A stretch of DNA of 36,504 nucleotides from Lachnospiraceae bacterium (GTDB lineage Bacteria; Bacillota; Clostridia; Lachnospirales; Lachnospiraceae): NCBI GenBank assembly GCA_017621815.1, contig JAGASK010000015.1, positions 1 to 36,504 on the forward strand. Direction: 5' to 3'. Of the stretch, positions 16,566 through 24,803 are shown piece by piece. The notes under the pieces were generated by a model. The model saw only the letters and a list, made by a program, of their open reading frames with translations. It was not told where the DNA came from and made no database searches. The first letter of the stretch is position 1. Every line of letters begins with the position of its first letter. Made by a program: the position numbers and the translations under genes.

Positions 16566-17413
16566 ATAAAGCGATTGAAGTAAAAGGGTTAAGTCATTAT
16601 TTCGGACCAAGCAGAGTAATAGACAATATCAGTTTTGCCGTTGAAGAAGGGAATATTTTCGGGCTCCTTGGACCGTCCGGTGCAGGAAAAACCACTCTTA
16701 TTAATATTTTGACAGGTCAATTAAGAGCGGCAGAAGGTGAAAGCCGGATTTTTGGCATTGAGTCACGGCATATGACGGGAAAAGATTATAAGCAGTTAGG
16801 AATTATGATGGACAATTTTGGCTTATATGAGAGAATGAGCTGCTATAATAATTTAAGGTTTTATCAAATGTTGGACGGGAATCAGAATAAAAATATAGAA
16901 GCTGTTTTAAAAAGTGTGGGGTTACTGGATGCAAAGAAAACCCGGGTTATGAATTTATCAAAAGGAATGACAAACAGACTGGCTTTTGCACGGGCTGTTT
17001 TGCGAAAGCCCAGAATTTTATTTCTGGATGAGCCCACCAGTGGTTTGGATCCGGCTACGGTGGAAGAAATCCATAAAATGATTTTTGCTGAGAAAGACCG
17101 GGGAACAACCATTTTTTTAACTACCCATAATATGTATGAAGCAGAAAAACTGTGTGATAAGATAGCACTGTTAAATGAAGGAAAAATTGTTGAATATGGT
17201 TCTCCTGCAGATATTTGCAGAAGATATAATCATCAAAGAAAGATTAACATACATCTTAAAAATGGTCAGGATGTTGTACTGGAACATAAAAAAGAAAGCG
17301 GTGAGCAAATAAAAGAGTATTGGGATGGCGATAAAGTAGAGACAATTCATTCAACAGAACCCAGCCTGGAAACAATATTTATGGAATTGACAGGGAGGAT
17401 ATTTGATATATGA
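16562..17413 (+). CDS. ABC transporter ATP-binding protein
   Basis: The ATPase subunit (283 aa) has Walker A GPSGAGKT (37-44), an ABC signature LSKGM (132-136, instead of LSGGQ), Walker B ILFLDEP (152-158) and the switch His in TTHNMYEAE. It resembles the daunorubicin/bacitracin-type ATPases that pair with ABC-2 permeases to export drugs, peptides or lipids. It is coupled by ATGA overlaps to both neighbours. The substrate is unknown. Confidence 0.96.
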   Translation: MNKAIEVKGLSHYFGPSRVIDNISFAVEEGNIFGLLGPSGAGKTTLINILTGQLRAAEGESRIFGIESRHMTGKDYKQLGIMMDNFGLYERMSCYNNLRFYQMLDGNQNKNIEAVLKSVGLLDAKKTRVMNLSKGMTNRLAFARAVLRKPRILFLDEPTSGLDPATVEEIHKMIFAEKDRGTTIFLTTHNMYEAEKLCDKIALLNEGKIVEYGSPADICRRYNHQRKINIHLKNGQDVVLEHKKESGEQIKEYWDGDKVETIHSTEPSLETIFMELTGRIFDI

Positions 17414-18108
17414 TAGTTCATATTTGGGCAATCTTGTGGAAGCAATTAAAGGACACCTTAAAAAATAAAACCATTCTCATACAATTTATCATGTTTCCCT
17501 GTATGACGGTTATTATGGAAACTGCAATTAATATTCAGGGTATGCCGGAGCATTTTTTTGCAAATTTATTTGCTGTGATGTACATTGGGATGGCTCCCCT
17601 TACCAGTATTGCTGCCATTATTGCAGAGGAGAAGGAGAAGAATACGCTGCGGGTATTGCAGATGTGCAATGTCAGCGCCTTGGAATATTTGATTGGAAAT
17701 GCAATATATATTGTGTTGGTCTGCCTGATGGGCTCTTTTGTAATCGGGGCAGCAGGCGGATATCAGGGAATAAGCTTATTCTATTTTATGATGATTATGT
17801 TTTTCGGACATTTCACTTCATTTTTAGTGGGTGCGACCATCGGAGTTTTAAGTAGAAATCAAATGACAGCAACATCTGTTACTGTTCCGGTTATGATAAT
17901 TTTGGCTTTCCTGCCGATGCTTTCCATGTTTAACGAAACGATTGGGAAGTTTTCAAAATATATTTTTTCTGAGCAGCTGTATTTGCTTGTAAATAATTTG
18001 GACAGGATACGTGTTGGAACAGATACGGCAGTGATATTAATATGTAATGTAGTTGTAATAGCAGCTGCATTTGTTGTTTCTTACAGAAAAATGTTTATAA
18101 GGAAGTGA
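17410..18108 (+). CDS. ABC-2 type transporter permease
   Basis: This 232-residue membrane subunit has about six hydrophobic segments, with the loop IIAEEKEKNTLRVLQMCNVSALEYLIGN typical of ABC-2 permeases (EKE before the amphipathic helix). It is short for the class, a half-size permease that probably dimerises. The last codons lie inside the first copy of a perfect 26-bp direct repeat (18089-18114); the other copy is 2.5 kb downstream. Confidence 0.92.
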   Translation: MIVHIWAILWKQLKDTLKNKTILIQFIMFPCMTVIMETAINIQGMPEHFFANLFAVMYIGMAPLTSIAAIIAEEKEKNTLRVLQMCNVSALEYLIGNAIYIVLVCLMGSFVIGAAGGYQGISLFYFMMIMFFGHFTSFLVGATIGVLSRNQMTATSVTVPVMIILAFLPMLSMFNETIGKFSKYIFSEQLYLLVNNLDRIRVGTDTAVILICNVVVIAAAFVVSYRKMFIRK

Positions 18109-18114
18109 AAAATA
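18089..18114 (+). repeat. 26-bp direct repeat, copy 1
   Basis: The sequence from 18089 to 18114 is identical to 20613-20638; flanking bases differ on both sides. Copy 1 covers the last codons and stop of the ABC permease gene, so it is probably the original target. The two copies bracket a roughly 2.5 kb block of minus-strand genes. Confidence 0.9.
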
Positions 18115-18135
18115 GTATTTTGAATATAATTTATG

Positions 18136-18166
18136 ACAATAGATTGGTCTGCGAACCTTCTATTGT
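18136..18166. terminator. Possible bidirectional terminator hairpin
   Basis: ACAATAG (18136-18142) pairs with CTATTGT (18160-18166), and inside it GGT pairs with ACC around CTGCGA. The T-run is short, so it is a weak candidate. It sits between the convergent permease and flavin reductase genes. Confidence 0.45.
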
Positions 18167-18184
18167 TTGAAAACTGGAATTTCA

Positions 18185-18754
18185 CTACTTGGTGAAATCG
18201 CCTATTTTACCAAGTAGTTCACCAATACTATGATACATACCTGAATAAATTACCGGTTCAAGTTTTGTTAGATTTATATCAAAAGTGTCATCGCATGCAA
18301 GTTTTTCATCCACTTGAACATTCTTTATTTTGCAGAAAAAAGTAGTAGAATCTCCTATTTCAACAGAATGGGCAACCTCACATTCATATACCCATCGACT
18401 TGTGTCAAGAATAGGTACATCTACAACCTCTCCTCTACAAATATTGTATGAGATTCCATCTTTCTTTCCATCTTTTGCATGATGAGTACCAAAATAATCC
18501 ATAAGTTCCAGCATATCCGTACTAACGAGATTAACACTTAATTTACTTGTTCTTATTACATTCTGCTTAGTCATTTTCGTACCAAACATACTGATAACCA
18601 ACAAATAATCATTGTCCTTCTCGTTCGTAATGCTAACCCATGTAATCGGTGCAAAATTGTACGTCCCATCTTCATTGTTTGTACCAATAATAAACGCTGG
18701 TTGAACACACATTGAAAAATGGGTTCCTACAGATTTTCTTTTTACAGTTTTCAT
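18185..18754 (-). CDS. Flavin reductase family protein
   Basis: This 189-residue protein of the flavin reductase-like (DIM6/NTAB) FMN-binding fold has PAFIIGTNNEDGTYNFAPITW near the N-terminus, the conserved VNL in SKLSVNLVS, and a C-terminal barrel. Members bind FMN and reduce flavins or other small acceptors. The frame opens at 18784, but AAAGGCGG lies just before ATG 18754, giving the usual KTVKRKS start. It lies inside the block bracketed by the 26-bp repeats. Neighbouring plus-strand genes are unrelated. Confidence 0.87.
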   Translation of the reverse strand: MKTVKRKSVGTHFSMCVQPAFIIGTNNEDGTYNFAPITWVSITNEKDNDYLLVISMFGTKMTKQNVIRTSKLSVNLVSTDMLELMDYFGTHHAKDGKKDGISYNICRGEVVDVPILDTSRWVYECEVAHSVEIGDSTTFFCKIKNVQVDEKLACDDTFDINLTKLEPVIYSGMYHSIGELLGKIGDFTK

Positions 18755-18840
18755 ATATATTTTCCGCCTTTCTGCGCAAGGCACCGATGGGGTTATGAAA
18801 CCCTGTCCTGCTTTTCGCTTTTAATCGATTTCCCTTCTGA

Positions 18841-18990
18841 TACAATTTATTTATAAGACTGACCGAAAAGATGCCAAATGGATTTGTGACTTATTCATGT
18901 GTGATTACCGACGAAAAGAACCGTACGCAAAACTATCTTACCGTTTCCAATCTCAAATTAGAAGATGTATTCAGCGACGTGTTTTGCATA
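18841..18990 (+). pseudogene. Remnant of an unidentified coding sequence
   Basis: From 18841 the plus strand is open and reads like real protein: IRLTEKMPNGFVTYSCVITD followed by EKNRTQNYLTVSNLKLEDVF. After about 19000 the frame runs antisense into the serine hydrolase gene and becomes low quality. There is no upstream start with a ribosome binding site, so it looks like a fragment of a larger gene cut at both ends. I do not recognise the family. Similar segments occur in proteins of mobile elements, which I cannot check. Confidence 0.4.
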
Positions 18991-19004
18991 AATAAAATAT
19001 TAAT

Positions 19005-20453
19005 TTATCTTTCAGTGCAATGTTTCCTTTTCGTAATCAACATTAATAATTTCACAACACCTACAATAATTAGAATTCCTGCATTAATATATATTACAAA
19101 ACATAAATCCTTTACAAATAACCACAAAACTTTAACAGGAGTTCCGGTAATCAATGGAATGCACAAAAGTATAGTCGGAAGTACAATATGTCTTATTCCA
19201 TCAGTAACAAACAACTTTATCTTCTTTTCTTTTTTATTCCATTTTTTAATTGTAACTGCTGAATATATACTAACAAGGAACAGAAGTAAAGATACTATAT
19301 CAATCAGCAAGTGTAATATAACATACAAATTAGGCATATTTTGCTGTTTTTCTCCGATAAGAGGCATCACAACATTGCCAAGAAGATTGTTTCCAACCAA
19401 ATAGTCATTCATATTAACCAGAACAACTACTGCAATATCTTCCTCTGGTAAGATAAACATGTTAGATGTATAATTCTCAACCAATCCAGAATGCCATAAT
19501 ACAGGTTGACTAAATAATTCTGTCGTATATTGCCATCCCATACCATAATAAAACGTTCCATCATCTGAAGGCACATTTTCATAAAACATACTTTCTATAC
19601 TGTTTTTACCAATAACTCCATCGCCAGCTTTAAGATACATTTGCATATATTTTCCCATGTCATTAATGCTTGATGAAAGATATCCAGCTGGAATATTCGT
19701 CCACGTTCCTTCTTTTATTTCCCCTGGGTAATCAGGTTCGCCAGCTATCGGAATACCAAAATAATTTCGATATCCGTCAATTAATCCATTTTTCTTACTT
19801 TGCTCAATTGATGCAGCTGACTGGTTCATATCAAGCGGTTCAAAAATATTGCTATTAACATACTCTTCATATGGAACGCCACTTACTGATTCAATTATCA
19901 AACCAAGCAAGCCATAATTCGCATTGGAATAAACATATTTACCATAAGAATCTGTAATTTCCAGCTTTCCAAAAGTCTGATATGTTGTTATACCACTTGT
20001 ATGATGTAGTAAATCTCGAACAGTAATCTTGTCGCAATCCATATCATCAACAAACCACGAACTTGCATCAATATATTCAGATATAATTGCATCCAAATCT
20101 ATCCTTCCCGCTTCTGCTAATTGCAGTATTGAAAGTGCTGTAAATGATTTGCTCATTGAGCCTATAATAAATGGAGTATCTAAACTCTTGCAATCACCAT
20201 AGGTTTCACTAAACAAAACCTTATCCTTGTTTACAACAATGACTGCCATTCCAGGAATATGATATCTTTCTACATCTCTTTCTATCTGACTACGTATTTC
20301 GTCATAATTCACTTCATGGTTCTGCCTGGCATATATGTTAGTGCTAAAAAATACTATATAAGAAACAATTAATATGCTAATCCATATATACAATTTTTTA
20401 TGTTTTCGCACTTTTCTTACATCCTCTCTTGCAACGGAAAATATGAATTTCAT
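19005..20453 (-). CDS. Membrane serine hydrolase (beta-lactamase / penicillin-binding-like)
   Basis: The 482-residue protein has an N-terminal membrane anchor (about 21-38) and an extracellular serine hydrolase domain of the class C beta-lactamase / D-aminopeptidase type. The catalytic set is SMSK (Ser99, Lys102), YSN (Tyr175) and WHSG near the end of the domain. Three or four C-terminal hydrophobic segments follow. Such proteins act on D-amino-acid peptides or esters; a cell-wall peptide is likely, and beta-lactamase activity cannot be assumed. The start overlaps the stop of an upstream truncated frame (ATGA), with only a weak binding site, so translation was probably coupled to a gene now lost. 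Base composition is slightly AT-richer than the core region. Confidence 0.9.
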   Translation of the reverse strand: MKFIFSVAREDVRKVRKHKKLYIWISILIVSYIVFFSTNIYARQNHEVNYDEIRSQIERDVERYHIPGMAVIVVNKDKVLFSETYGDCKSLDTPFIIGSMSKSFTALSILQLAEAGRIDLDAIISEYIDASSWFVDDMDCDKITVRDLLHHTSGITTYQTFGKLEITDSYGKYVYSNANYGLLGLIIESVSGVPYEEYVNSNIFEPLDMNQSAASIEQSKKNGLIDGYRNYFGIPIAGEPDYPGEIKEGTWTNIPAGYLSSSINDMGKYMQMYLKAGDGVIGKNSIESMFYENVPSDDGTFYYGMGWQYTTELFSQPVLWHSGLVENYTSNMFILPEEDIAVVVLVNMNDYLVGNNLLGNVVMPLIGEKQQNMPNLYVILHLLIDIVSLLLFLVSIYSAVTIKKWNKKEKKIKLFVTDGIRHIVLPTILLCIPLITGTPVKVLWLFVKDLCFVIYINAGILIIVGVVKLLMLITKRKHCTER

Positions 20454-20577
20454 TCCATTGCATATTGTAACAAATGAGCATCGGATATTCTACTTAAATT
20501 TTGGATGAATGAAACAATCAATCGAATCTCATCCTCAGCCCTGCTGCAATCAATTCGGAAGATATAATACAAGGGAA
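20450..20577 (-). pseudogene. C-terminal remnant of a gene formerly upstream of the serine hydrolase
   Basis: A minus-strand frame ends in RAEDEIRLIVSFIQNLSRIS followed by DAHLLQYAME, and its TGA overlaps the serine hydrolase start as ATGA. The composition looks like real protein. The frame loses quality toward the 26-bp repeat at 20613 and has no plausible start, so it seems truncated at the block's edge. The family is not recognised. Confidence 0.4.
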
Positions 20578-20612
20578 AGTCTAAGGGAAAACTCACCCGT
20601 CGCAAACTTAGG

Positions 20613-20638
20613 AAATGTTTATAAGGAAGTGAAAAATA
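20613..20638 (+). repeat. 26-bp direct repeat, copy 2
   Basis: It is identical to 18089-18114, which encodes the end of the ABC permease. Here it is non-coding, since the frame is closed immediately upstream. It marks the right edge of the 2.5 kb block. Confidence 0.9.
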
Positions 20639-20687
20639 TAAGCAGCAAGTAGAAAGATAATCGAAAGTATGGTACACTTACAAGTAA

Positions 20688-20738
20688 AAAATCATTGAAT
20701 TTCCAAAAGAAGAACTAATAGAGTTTTTAAAGAAATAG
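20688..20738 (+). pseudogene. Tiny 3' gene remnant
   Basis: The frame reads KIIEFPKEELIEFLKK and then TAG, a convincing protein C-terminus, but a TAA lies directly upstream at 20685-20687. It is probably the tail of a deleted gene. The surrounding 20454-20791 gap otherwise holds only the repeat and the fragment above. Confidence 0.3.
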
Positions 20739-20791
20739 TAATATTGTTTTATATATTAATTTATGTTTATCATGCAAGGGAGGAATATAAA

Positions 20792-21769
20792 ATGTGGGAG
20801 CAGCTGTTAGTATCAATATTACTTGAAAAAGCAGGATTTCATTTAGAAAATAATTATGAAGAGACATTAAATCAATATTTCTTACAAAATACGGAGAATG
20901 AGTTTCTTCTTGAATTAGAATATATTTCGTCAGATTTAGAGAAATCTTTTAATACGTTAAAGAAAGATTGCGTTGGGGATGTAAAAAAATATAATAGACA
21001 TAAATTTGCTTCAATTATATGTCAAGAATTAGAAAAAGTTTATGACTATACTCCATTAAAAGAATTTGTACCATGTGCTTATAAATTGTGGAAAATACTA
21101 CCTATCTGCCAGTATGAACCTCCATTATTAGATTTATGTTATTTTAGCAAGTTACCTGACGAAAAGAATATAGTGCGAGCTGATACAACTTATCGTGAAA
21201 TGTTTAGGTATTATTCAGAGGGATTTGACAGGAAATCTGCTGATGTGTCAGATATGAGCCTTCAAAAATATGTATCCCTCAATGCAGGAACGGTGGAACC
21301 TGACTTTGACAGGGCGGAAATGCTTTTAGGATTTAAGCTCAATCAAAGTGTCAGAAATTTTTATTCCAGAGCGTTTGCTCAAAAGATTAATGGTAACGTA
21401 ACTATACCAGAAGAGGGCTTTACTATTTCAATTGGAAATCAACGCTTTGATAAATGGTTCAATTTTAATGGAATTGAGGGAGGCACAGAAATTCAGTTGT
21501 TCCCCTGTACAAGTCGTAAGAGCTCACCCAGATTTATACGTGACCATTTTTACACATGGACAGGAGGACATGATTTTGGGGAGCGTGTATTGATAGGGAA
21601 ATTCTACACAGAGATAGGCTCAATTTTAATCGTAATCAATAATCAAACTGAGGGAGTTGAATGGGTAGATTGCGGATATGGCCATTATGCAAAATATGAA
21701 AAGAATCCAAATGGGATTTTGGCTGAACACATAGAACAGTTTCTCAAAAAAATTGATAAACTGACTTAA
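20792..21769 (+). CDS. SUKH-like domain protein, probable immunity-type protein
   Basis: The product is a 325-residue soluble protein. The N-terminal 110 residues are helical and unrecognised. From about residue 172 the sequence has the pattern of SUKH/SMI1-KNR4 immunity domains: DFDRAEMLLGFKLNQSVRNFYS, then an FNFNGIEGGTEIQL strand region and IGSILIVINNQTEGVEWVDC. SUKH proteins usually neutralise contact-dependent or polymorphic toxins. No toxin is encoded next to it, so it may be an orphan. ATG 20792 is chosen because GGGAGGAAT precedes it; the frame opens 16 codons earlier. A 35-codon gene follows after 15 bp. Confidence 0.75.
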   Translation: MWEQLLVSILLEKAGFHLENNYEETLNQYFLQNTENEFLLELEYISSDLEKSFNTLKKDCVGDVKKYNRHKFASIICQELEKVYDYTPLKEFVPCAYKLWKILPICQYEPPLLDLCYFSKLPDEKNIVRADTTYREMFRYYSEGFDRKSADVSDMSLQKYVSLNAGTVEPDFDRAEMLLGFKLNQSVRNFYSRAFAQKINGNVTIPEEGFTISIGNQRFDKWFNFNGIEGGTEIQLFPCTSRKSSPRFIRDHFYTWTGGHDFGERVLIGKFYTEIGSILIVINNQTEGVEWVDCGYGHYAKYEKNPNGILAEHIEQFLKKIDKLT

Positions 21770-21784
21770 TAGGGAGGAATAATC

Positions 21785-21892
21785 ATGAGTGTCCGCAGCC
21801 TTGGATATAAGAGTGAAAAACAGCTATATCTGCATCTGAATGACTTGGATAAAGTACATACCAGAGCAGATACAGCTGCAATAATGGCTTAA
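21785..21892 (+). CDS. Small 35-residue ORF, possibly a truncated gene
   Basis: A strong site, GGGAGGAATAATC, precedes ATG 21785, and the frame encodes MSVRSLGYKSEKQLYLHLND followed by LDKVHTRADTAAIMA. The composition is protein-like. Its TAA overlaps the stop of the convergent fucosidase gene by 4 nt. It may be a complete microprotein, or the 5' end of a larger gene cut when the fucosidase arrived. I do not recognise it. Confidence 0.5.
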   Translation: MSVRSLGYKSEKQLYLHLNDLDKVHTRADTAAIMA

Positions 21893-23355
21893 TCTGTTAA
21901 TATTTTAAACACTACGGGCATGGAAGTTTCTATGGTAATTGTGTTGATTTTCAAGCCTTCACGGTCTTGTGTCCATGTTGGTGTTTTATCATATCCGATT
22001 ACTTCAACGGCTTTTATGGCGCCGCAGAAATCAGTTGTACTGGCATCATCTGAGAATGCAAAAGACTTAATGCATACGCTGTTTTTTCCCTTCATGTTAA
22101 GGCATACGGCATATATATAACCGCCGTTTACGGTAAAACGGATATCCTGTGAGGTAAATTCTTTTGCCGCAGAATCAGTAAACTGTCCTTCCTGAATTTG
22201 GGTAGAACCTTCTGCGGATTTCCTCCATAGTTTTGCTCCATAAATTGCTTCTCCGTTCAGCTTCATCCATTGTCCTATTGCAAGCAGGATTTGTCTGTCC
22301 TTGTCAGGAATTGTTCCGTCAGCCTTAGGACCGATATTTAACAGCAGGCGTCCGTTTTTGCTTACAATGTCCACTAAATCACATAGAATTTCCTCAGCAG
22401 TTTTATAATCATTTTCTTCGGTATAGCACCAGGAATTTCGTGCAACGGCTGTATCAGACTGCCAGAGGTATGGCTTTGCATCAGAAAACTGTCCCCGCTC
22501 AATATCGGGAACGGCAGTTCCGAAAACAAAGGCATCATGTTTATAGTTTATTACAACGTCCTCGCCCCATTCTTCAGCCCGGTTATAATAATATGCAGCA
22601 AATTTTCTTAAGTAAGGTTTTACTGCATTGTGCTGAATCCACCAGTCAAAATAAATAATTCTGGGTCTGTATTTGTCTACAATTTCACAGCAGCGGCACA
22701 GCCAGTCTTCAAGAAATTCTTTTGAAGGATATGGCTCTGAGGAGATATTATGAAGCTCAGGTTCCGGCATGGCAGGCCAGTAAAGGTCTCCGCATTTAAG
22801 GGGTTCCTTGATGTCGGAATCAAATTTTTTCCCATGTCCCATAAAAAACCAATGCTCTATTCTATGGCTTGAAGCTCCGCTTGTAAGCCCGGCTTTTTGA
22901 CACTCCGTTGTTAATTCTCCGAGAACATCTCTTTTCGGCCCCATGTTGTTGGCGTTCCATTCTGACAGGGCACTGTCATACATTTGAAATCCGTCATGGT
23001 GTTCCGCTACAGGTATAATGTACTGTGCACCGGCTTCTTTAAATAATTTTATCCATTCCCCAGCATCAAATTTTTCCGCTTTGAACATGGGGATAAAATC
23101 CTTATAACCGAAATTTTTGTGTTCTCCGTAAGTCTTAATATGATGCTCGTATTCTTTGCTGCCCTGTATATACATATTCCGGGGATACCATTCATTTCCG
23201 TATGCAGGCACAGAATAGATTCCCCAATGAATAAAAATGCCGAATTTTATTTTTTCGTACCATTCCGGCACATGATACTGCTGCAAAGAATCCCAGGTGT
23301 CCTTGTATTTTCCGTTTTCGATAACCTTGTCAATTTCTGTCAAAAATCTTTGCAT
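21889..23355 (-). CDS. Alpha-L-fucosidase, GH29
   Basis: This GH29 retaining alpha-L-fucosidase is 488 aa long. The N-terminal part has FGIFIHWGIYSVPAYGNEWY (39-58), the AEHHDGF motif with His119-His120, and the nucleophile region RIIYFDWW (Asp237). The C-terminal third resembles the small beta domain of the family. There is no signal peptide, so it should act in the cytoplasm on imported fucosylated oligosaccharides. No transporter or fucose catabolism gene is nearby. The start follows GGAGG. The promoter region is shared with the divergent DJ-1/PfpI gene. Confidence 0.93.
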   Translation of the reverse strand: MQRFLTEIDKVIENGKYKDTWDSLQQYHVPEWYEKIKFGIFIHWGIYSVPAYGNEWYPRNMYIQGSKEYEHHIKTYGEHKNFGYKDFIPMFKAEKFDAGEWIKLFKEAGAQYIIPVAEHHDGFQMYDSALSEWNANNMGPKRDVLGELTTECQKAGLTSGASSHRIEHWFFMGHGKKFDSDIKEPLKCGDLYWPAMPEPELHNISSEPYPSKEFLEDWLCRCCEIVDKYRPRIIYFDWWIQHNAVKPYLRKFAAYYYNRAEEWGEDVVINYKHDAFVFGTAVPDIERGQFSDAKPYLWQSDTAVARNSWCYTEENDYKTAEEILCDLVDIVSKNGRLLLNIGPKADGTIPDKDRQILLAIGQWMKLNGEAIYGAKLWRKSAEGSTQIQEGQFTDSAAKEFTSQDIRFTVNGGYIYAVCLNMKGKNSVCIKSFAFSDDASTTDFCGAIKAVEVIGYDKTPTWTQDREGLKINTITIETSMPVVFKILTD

Positions 23356-23405
23356 TTTGAACCTCCATCCTTCGTTATGTTTTAAACCAATGCTTGCTAT
23401 AAAAG

Positions 23406-23435
23406 ATTATATCATATAAAATTATTAAGTGTAAA
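23406..23435 (-). promoter_or_regulatory. Promoter of the fucosidase gene
   Basis: On the minus strand, -35 TTTACA (23435 to 23430) and -10 TATAAT (23411 to 23406) lie 18 bp apart, about 50 bp before the start codon. On the plus strand, two overlapping TATAAT boxes (23438-23443 and 23445-23450) probably serve the divergent gene, so the two promoters overlap. Confidence 0.7.
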
Positions 23436-23508
23436 AGTATAATATATAATGGTTTATTAATATGATGATTGGAAAGAAGAATGTCATAAGAAAGGGCAGA
23501 GCGCATAG

Positions 23509-24024
23509 ATGAAAGATGTATTTCTGGTATATGATACAAGCTGTTTTTATGAAATAGTTATTTTAAATTATTTCATGAGTGTTACAGAATGTGAAATGAT
23601 ATTATGTTCTTTGGATGGGAAATCGATACGTACTGCGGAAGGATATTCCGTTAATGTTGACACCGCATTGGAAATGATAAACTTAAATGAAGTCAGAAGT
23701 TTTATTATAGCCGGAGGTGATATATCAGCTGTAAATAATGAAATGGTAAAGGGAATATTGCAGGATTTAAAAAAGAAAAATGTTTTAATTGCGGGGATAT
23801 GTGCCGGCGTTGATTTATTGGAGGAAGCAGGCATATTGAAAGACATAGAGTCAACACATTCTTTGGATGAAGATGTAGTAAATGACCATAAAATTATTAC
23901 TTCCAGAGCAAACGGTTATGTTGATTTTGCCATTGAAGTTGCAAAAGAGTTGGAGCTGTTTGAAGATGAAGCGGATTTAAAAGAGACTGTTGACTTCTGG
24001 AAATATTTTAAAAGAGTTGAGTAG
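23509..24024 (+). CDS. DJ-1/PfpI family protein
   Basis: This 171-residue protein has the DJ-1/PfpI glutamine amidotransferase-like fold: SFIIAGGD (64-71) and the nucleophile elbow IAGICAGVDLLEEAGIL, with Cys98. Members include deglycases, chaperones and proteases; this one's activity is unknown. It is transcribed away from the fucosidase, from a shared AT-rich region. Confidence 0.88.
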   Translation: MKDVFLVYDTSCFYEIVILNYFMSVTECEMILCSLDGKSIRTAEGYSVNVDTALEMINLNEVRSFIIAGGDISAVNNEMVKGILQDLKKKNVLIAGICAGVDLLEEAGILKDIESTHSLDEDVVNDHKIITSRANGYVDFAIEVAKELELFEDEADLKETVDFWKYFKRVE

Positions 24025-24128
24025 AAGGGTTCAAGAAATAGAAAGAGTATTTGAAGTTGTGGGAAGGCATTGATAGAAATTCATGTCAGATGAAGATAGT
24101 TTAGCGGGTGATTAGAGGATTTTCGGAT

Positions 24129-24803
24129 ATGATAAAAGCAGTATTTTTCGACTTGTTTTTTACGTTGATAATTCCTGAATATGAAAAAGAAAATAATGAA
24201 TTTGATATACTAAGCTTATCGGTACATGAATGGGAAAAATATGCGGAAGATGAATTGCTGTATCGGGAAAGGGCATTGGGATTGATTAAATCTGAAATGG
24301 AAATTATAGAGAAAATTGTATCCGGGATCCCATTTCAAATTAGTAATATTCAGAAAGAAGAAGTTTTAGCGGCTCGCAGAAGAAGGATGAAAGCAGCATT
24401 GCAAAATATATCCGGGGAAATATTAAATACCTTAGAGATGTTAAAGGAAAGGAATTTTAAAATTGGCTTGATAAGCAATGCTGATGTCATTGACTGTAAA
24501 TATTGGAGTCAGTCACAGTTGTCTTCCTACTTTGATGATGCTGTTTTCTCTTGTAATGTAGGTTTTTTAAAGCCGGACAAACGTATATATGAGCTTGCAA
24601 TGAAGAAGTTGGAAGTATTTCCGAATGAATGTTTATTCGTGGGAGATGGCGGTTCCAATGAGTTGTATGGGGCGAGATTGACAGGAATGAAAACAGTTTT
24701 TACGGAAGCACTTGAGAATAAAAGTGATGATAAAAGAAATAGCATAATGAAGTATGCGGATTATCATATTAAGCAATTCTCGGAAGTATTAAATTGTTTA
24801 TAA
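24129..24803 (+). CDS. HAD family hydrolase
   Basis: This 224-residue protein is of the haloacid dehalogenase superfamily: motif I FFDLFFTL with nucleophile Asp8, motif II GLISNAD, the Lys in FLKPDKRIYE, and motif IV FVGDGGSNELYGA. The second Asp of DxD is replaced by Phe, as in the dehalogenase/FDLFGTL subgroup, so it may be a phosphatase or a dehalogenase. The frame opens at GTG 24108, but GAGGA at 24115-24119 serves ATG 24129. Confidence 0.9.
   Translation: MIKAVFFDLFFTLIIPEYEKENNEFDILSLSVHEWEKYAEDELLYRERALGLIKSEMEIIEKIVSGIPFQISNIQKEEVLAARRRRMKAALQNISGEILNTLEMLKERNFKIGLISNADVIDCKYWSQSQLSSYFDDAVFSCNVGFLKPDKRIYELAMKKLEVFPNECLFVGDGGSNELYGARLTGMKTVFTEALENKSDDKRNSIMKYADYHIKQFSEVLNCL

Noticed and set aside
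19005-20453. Calling the serine hydrolase a beta-lactamase resistance gene
   Set aside because: The catalytic motifs are shared with D-aminopeptidases and esterases, and the membrane-spanning C-terminus is unlike classical class C enzymes.
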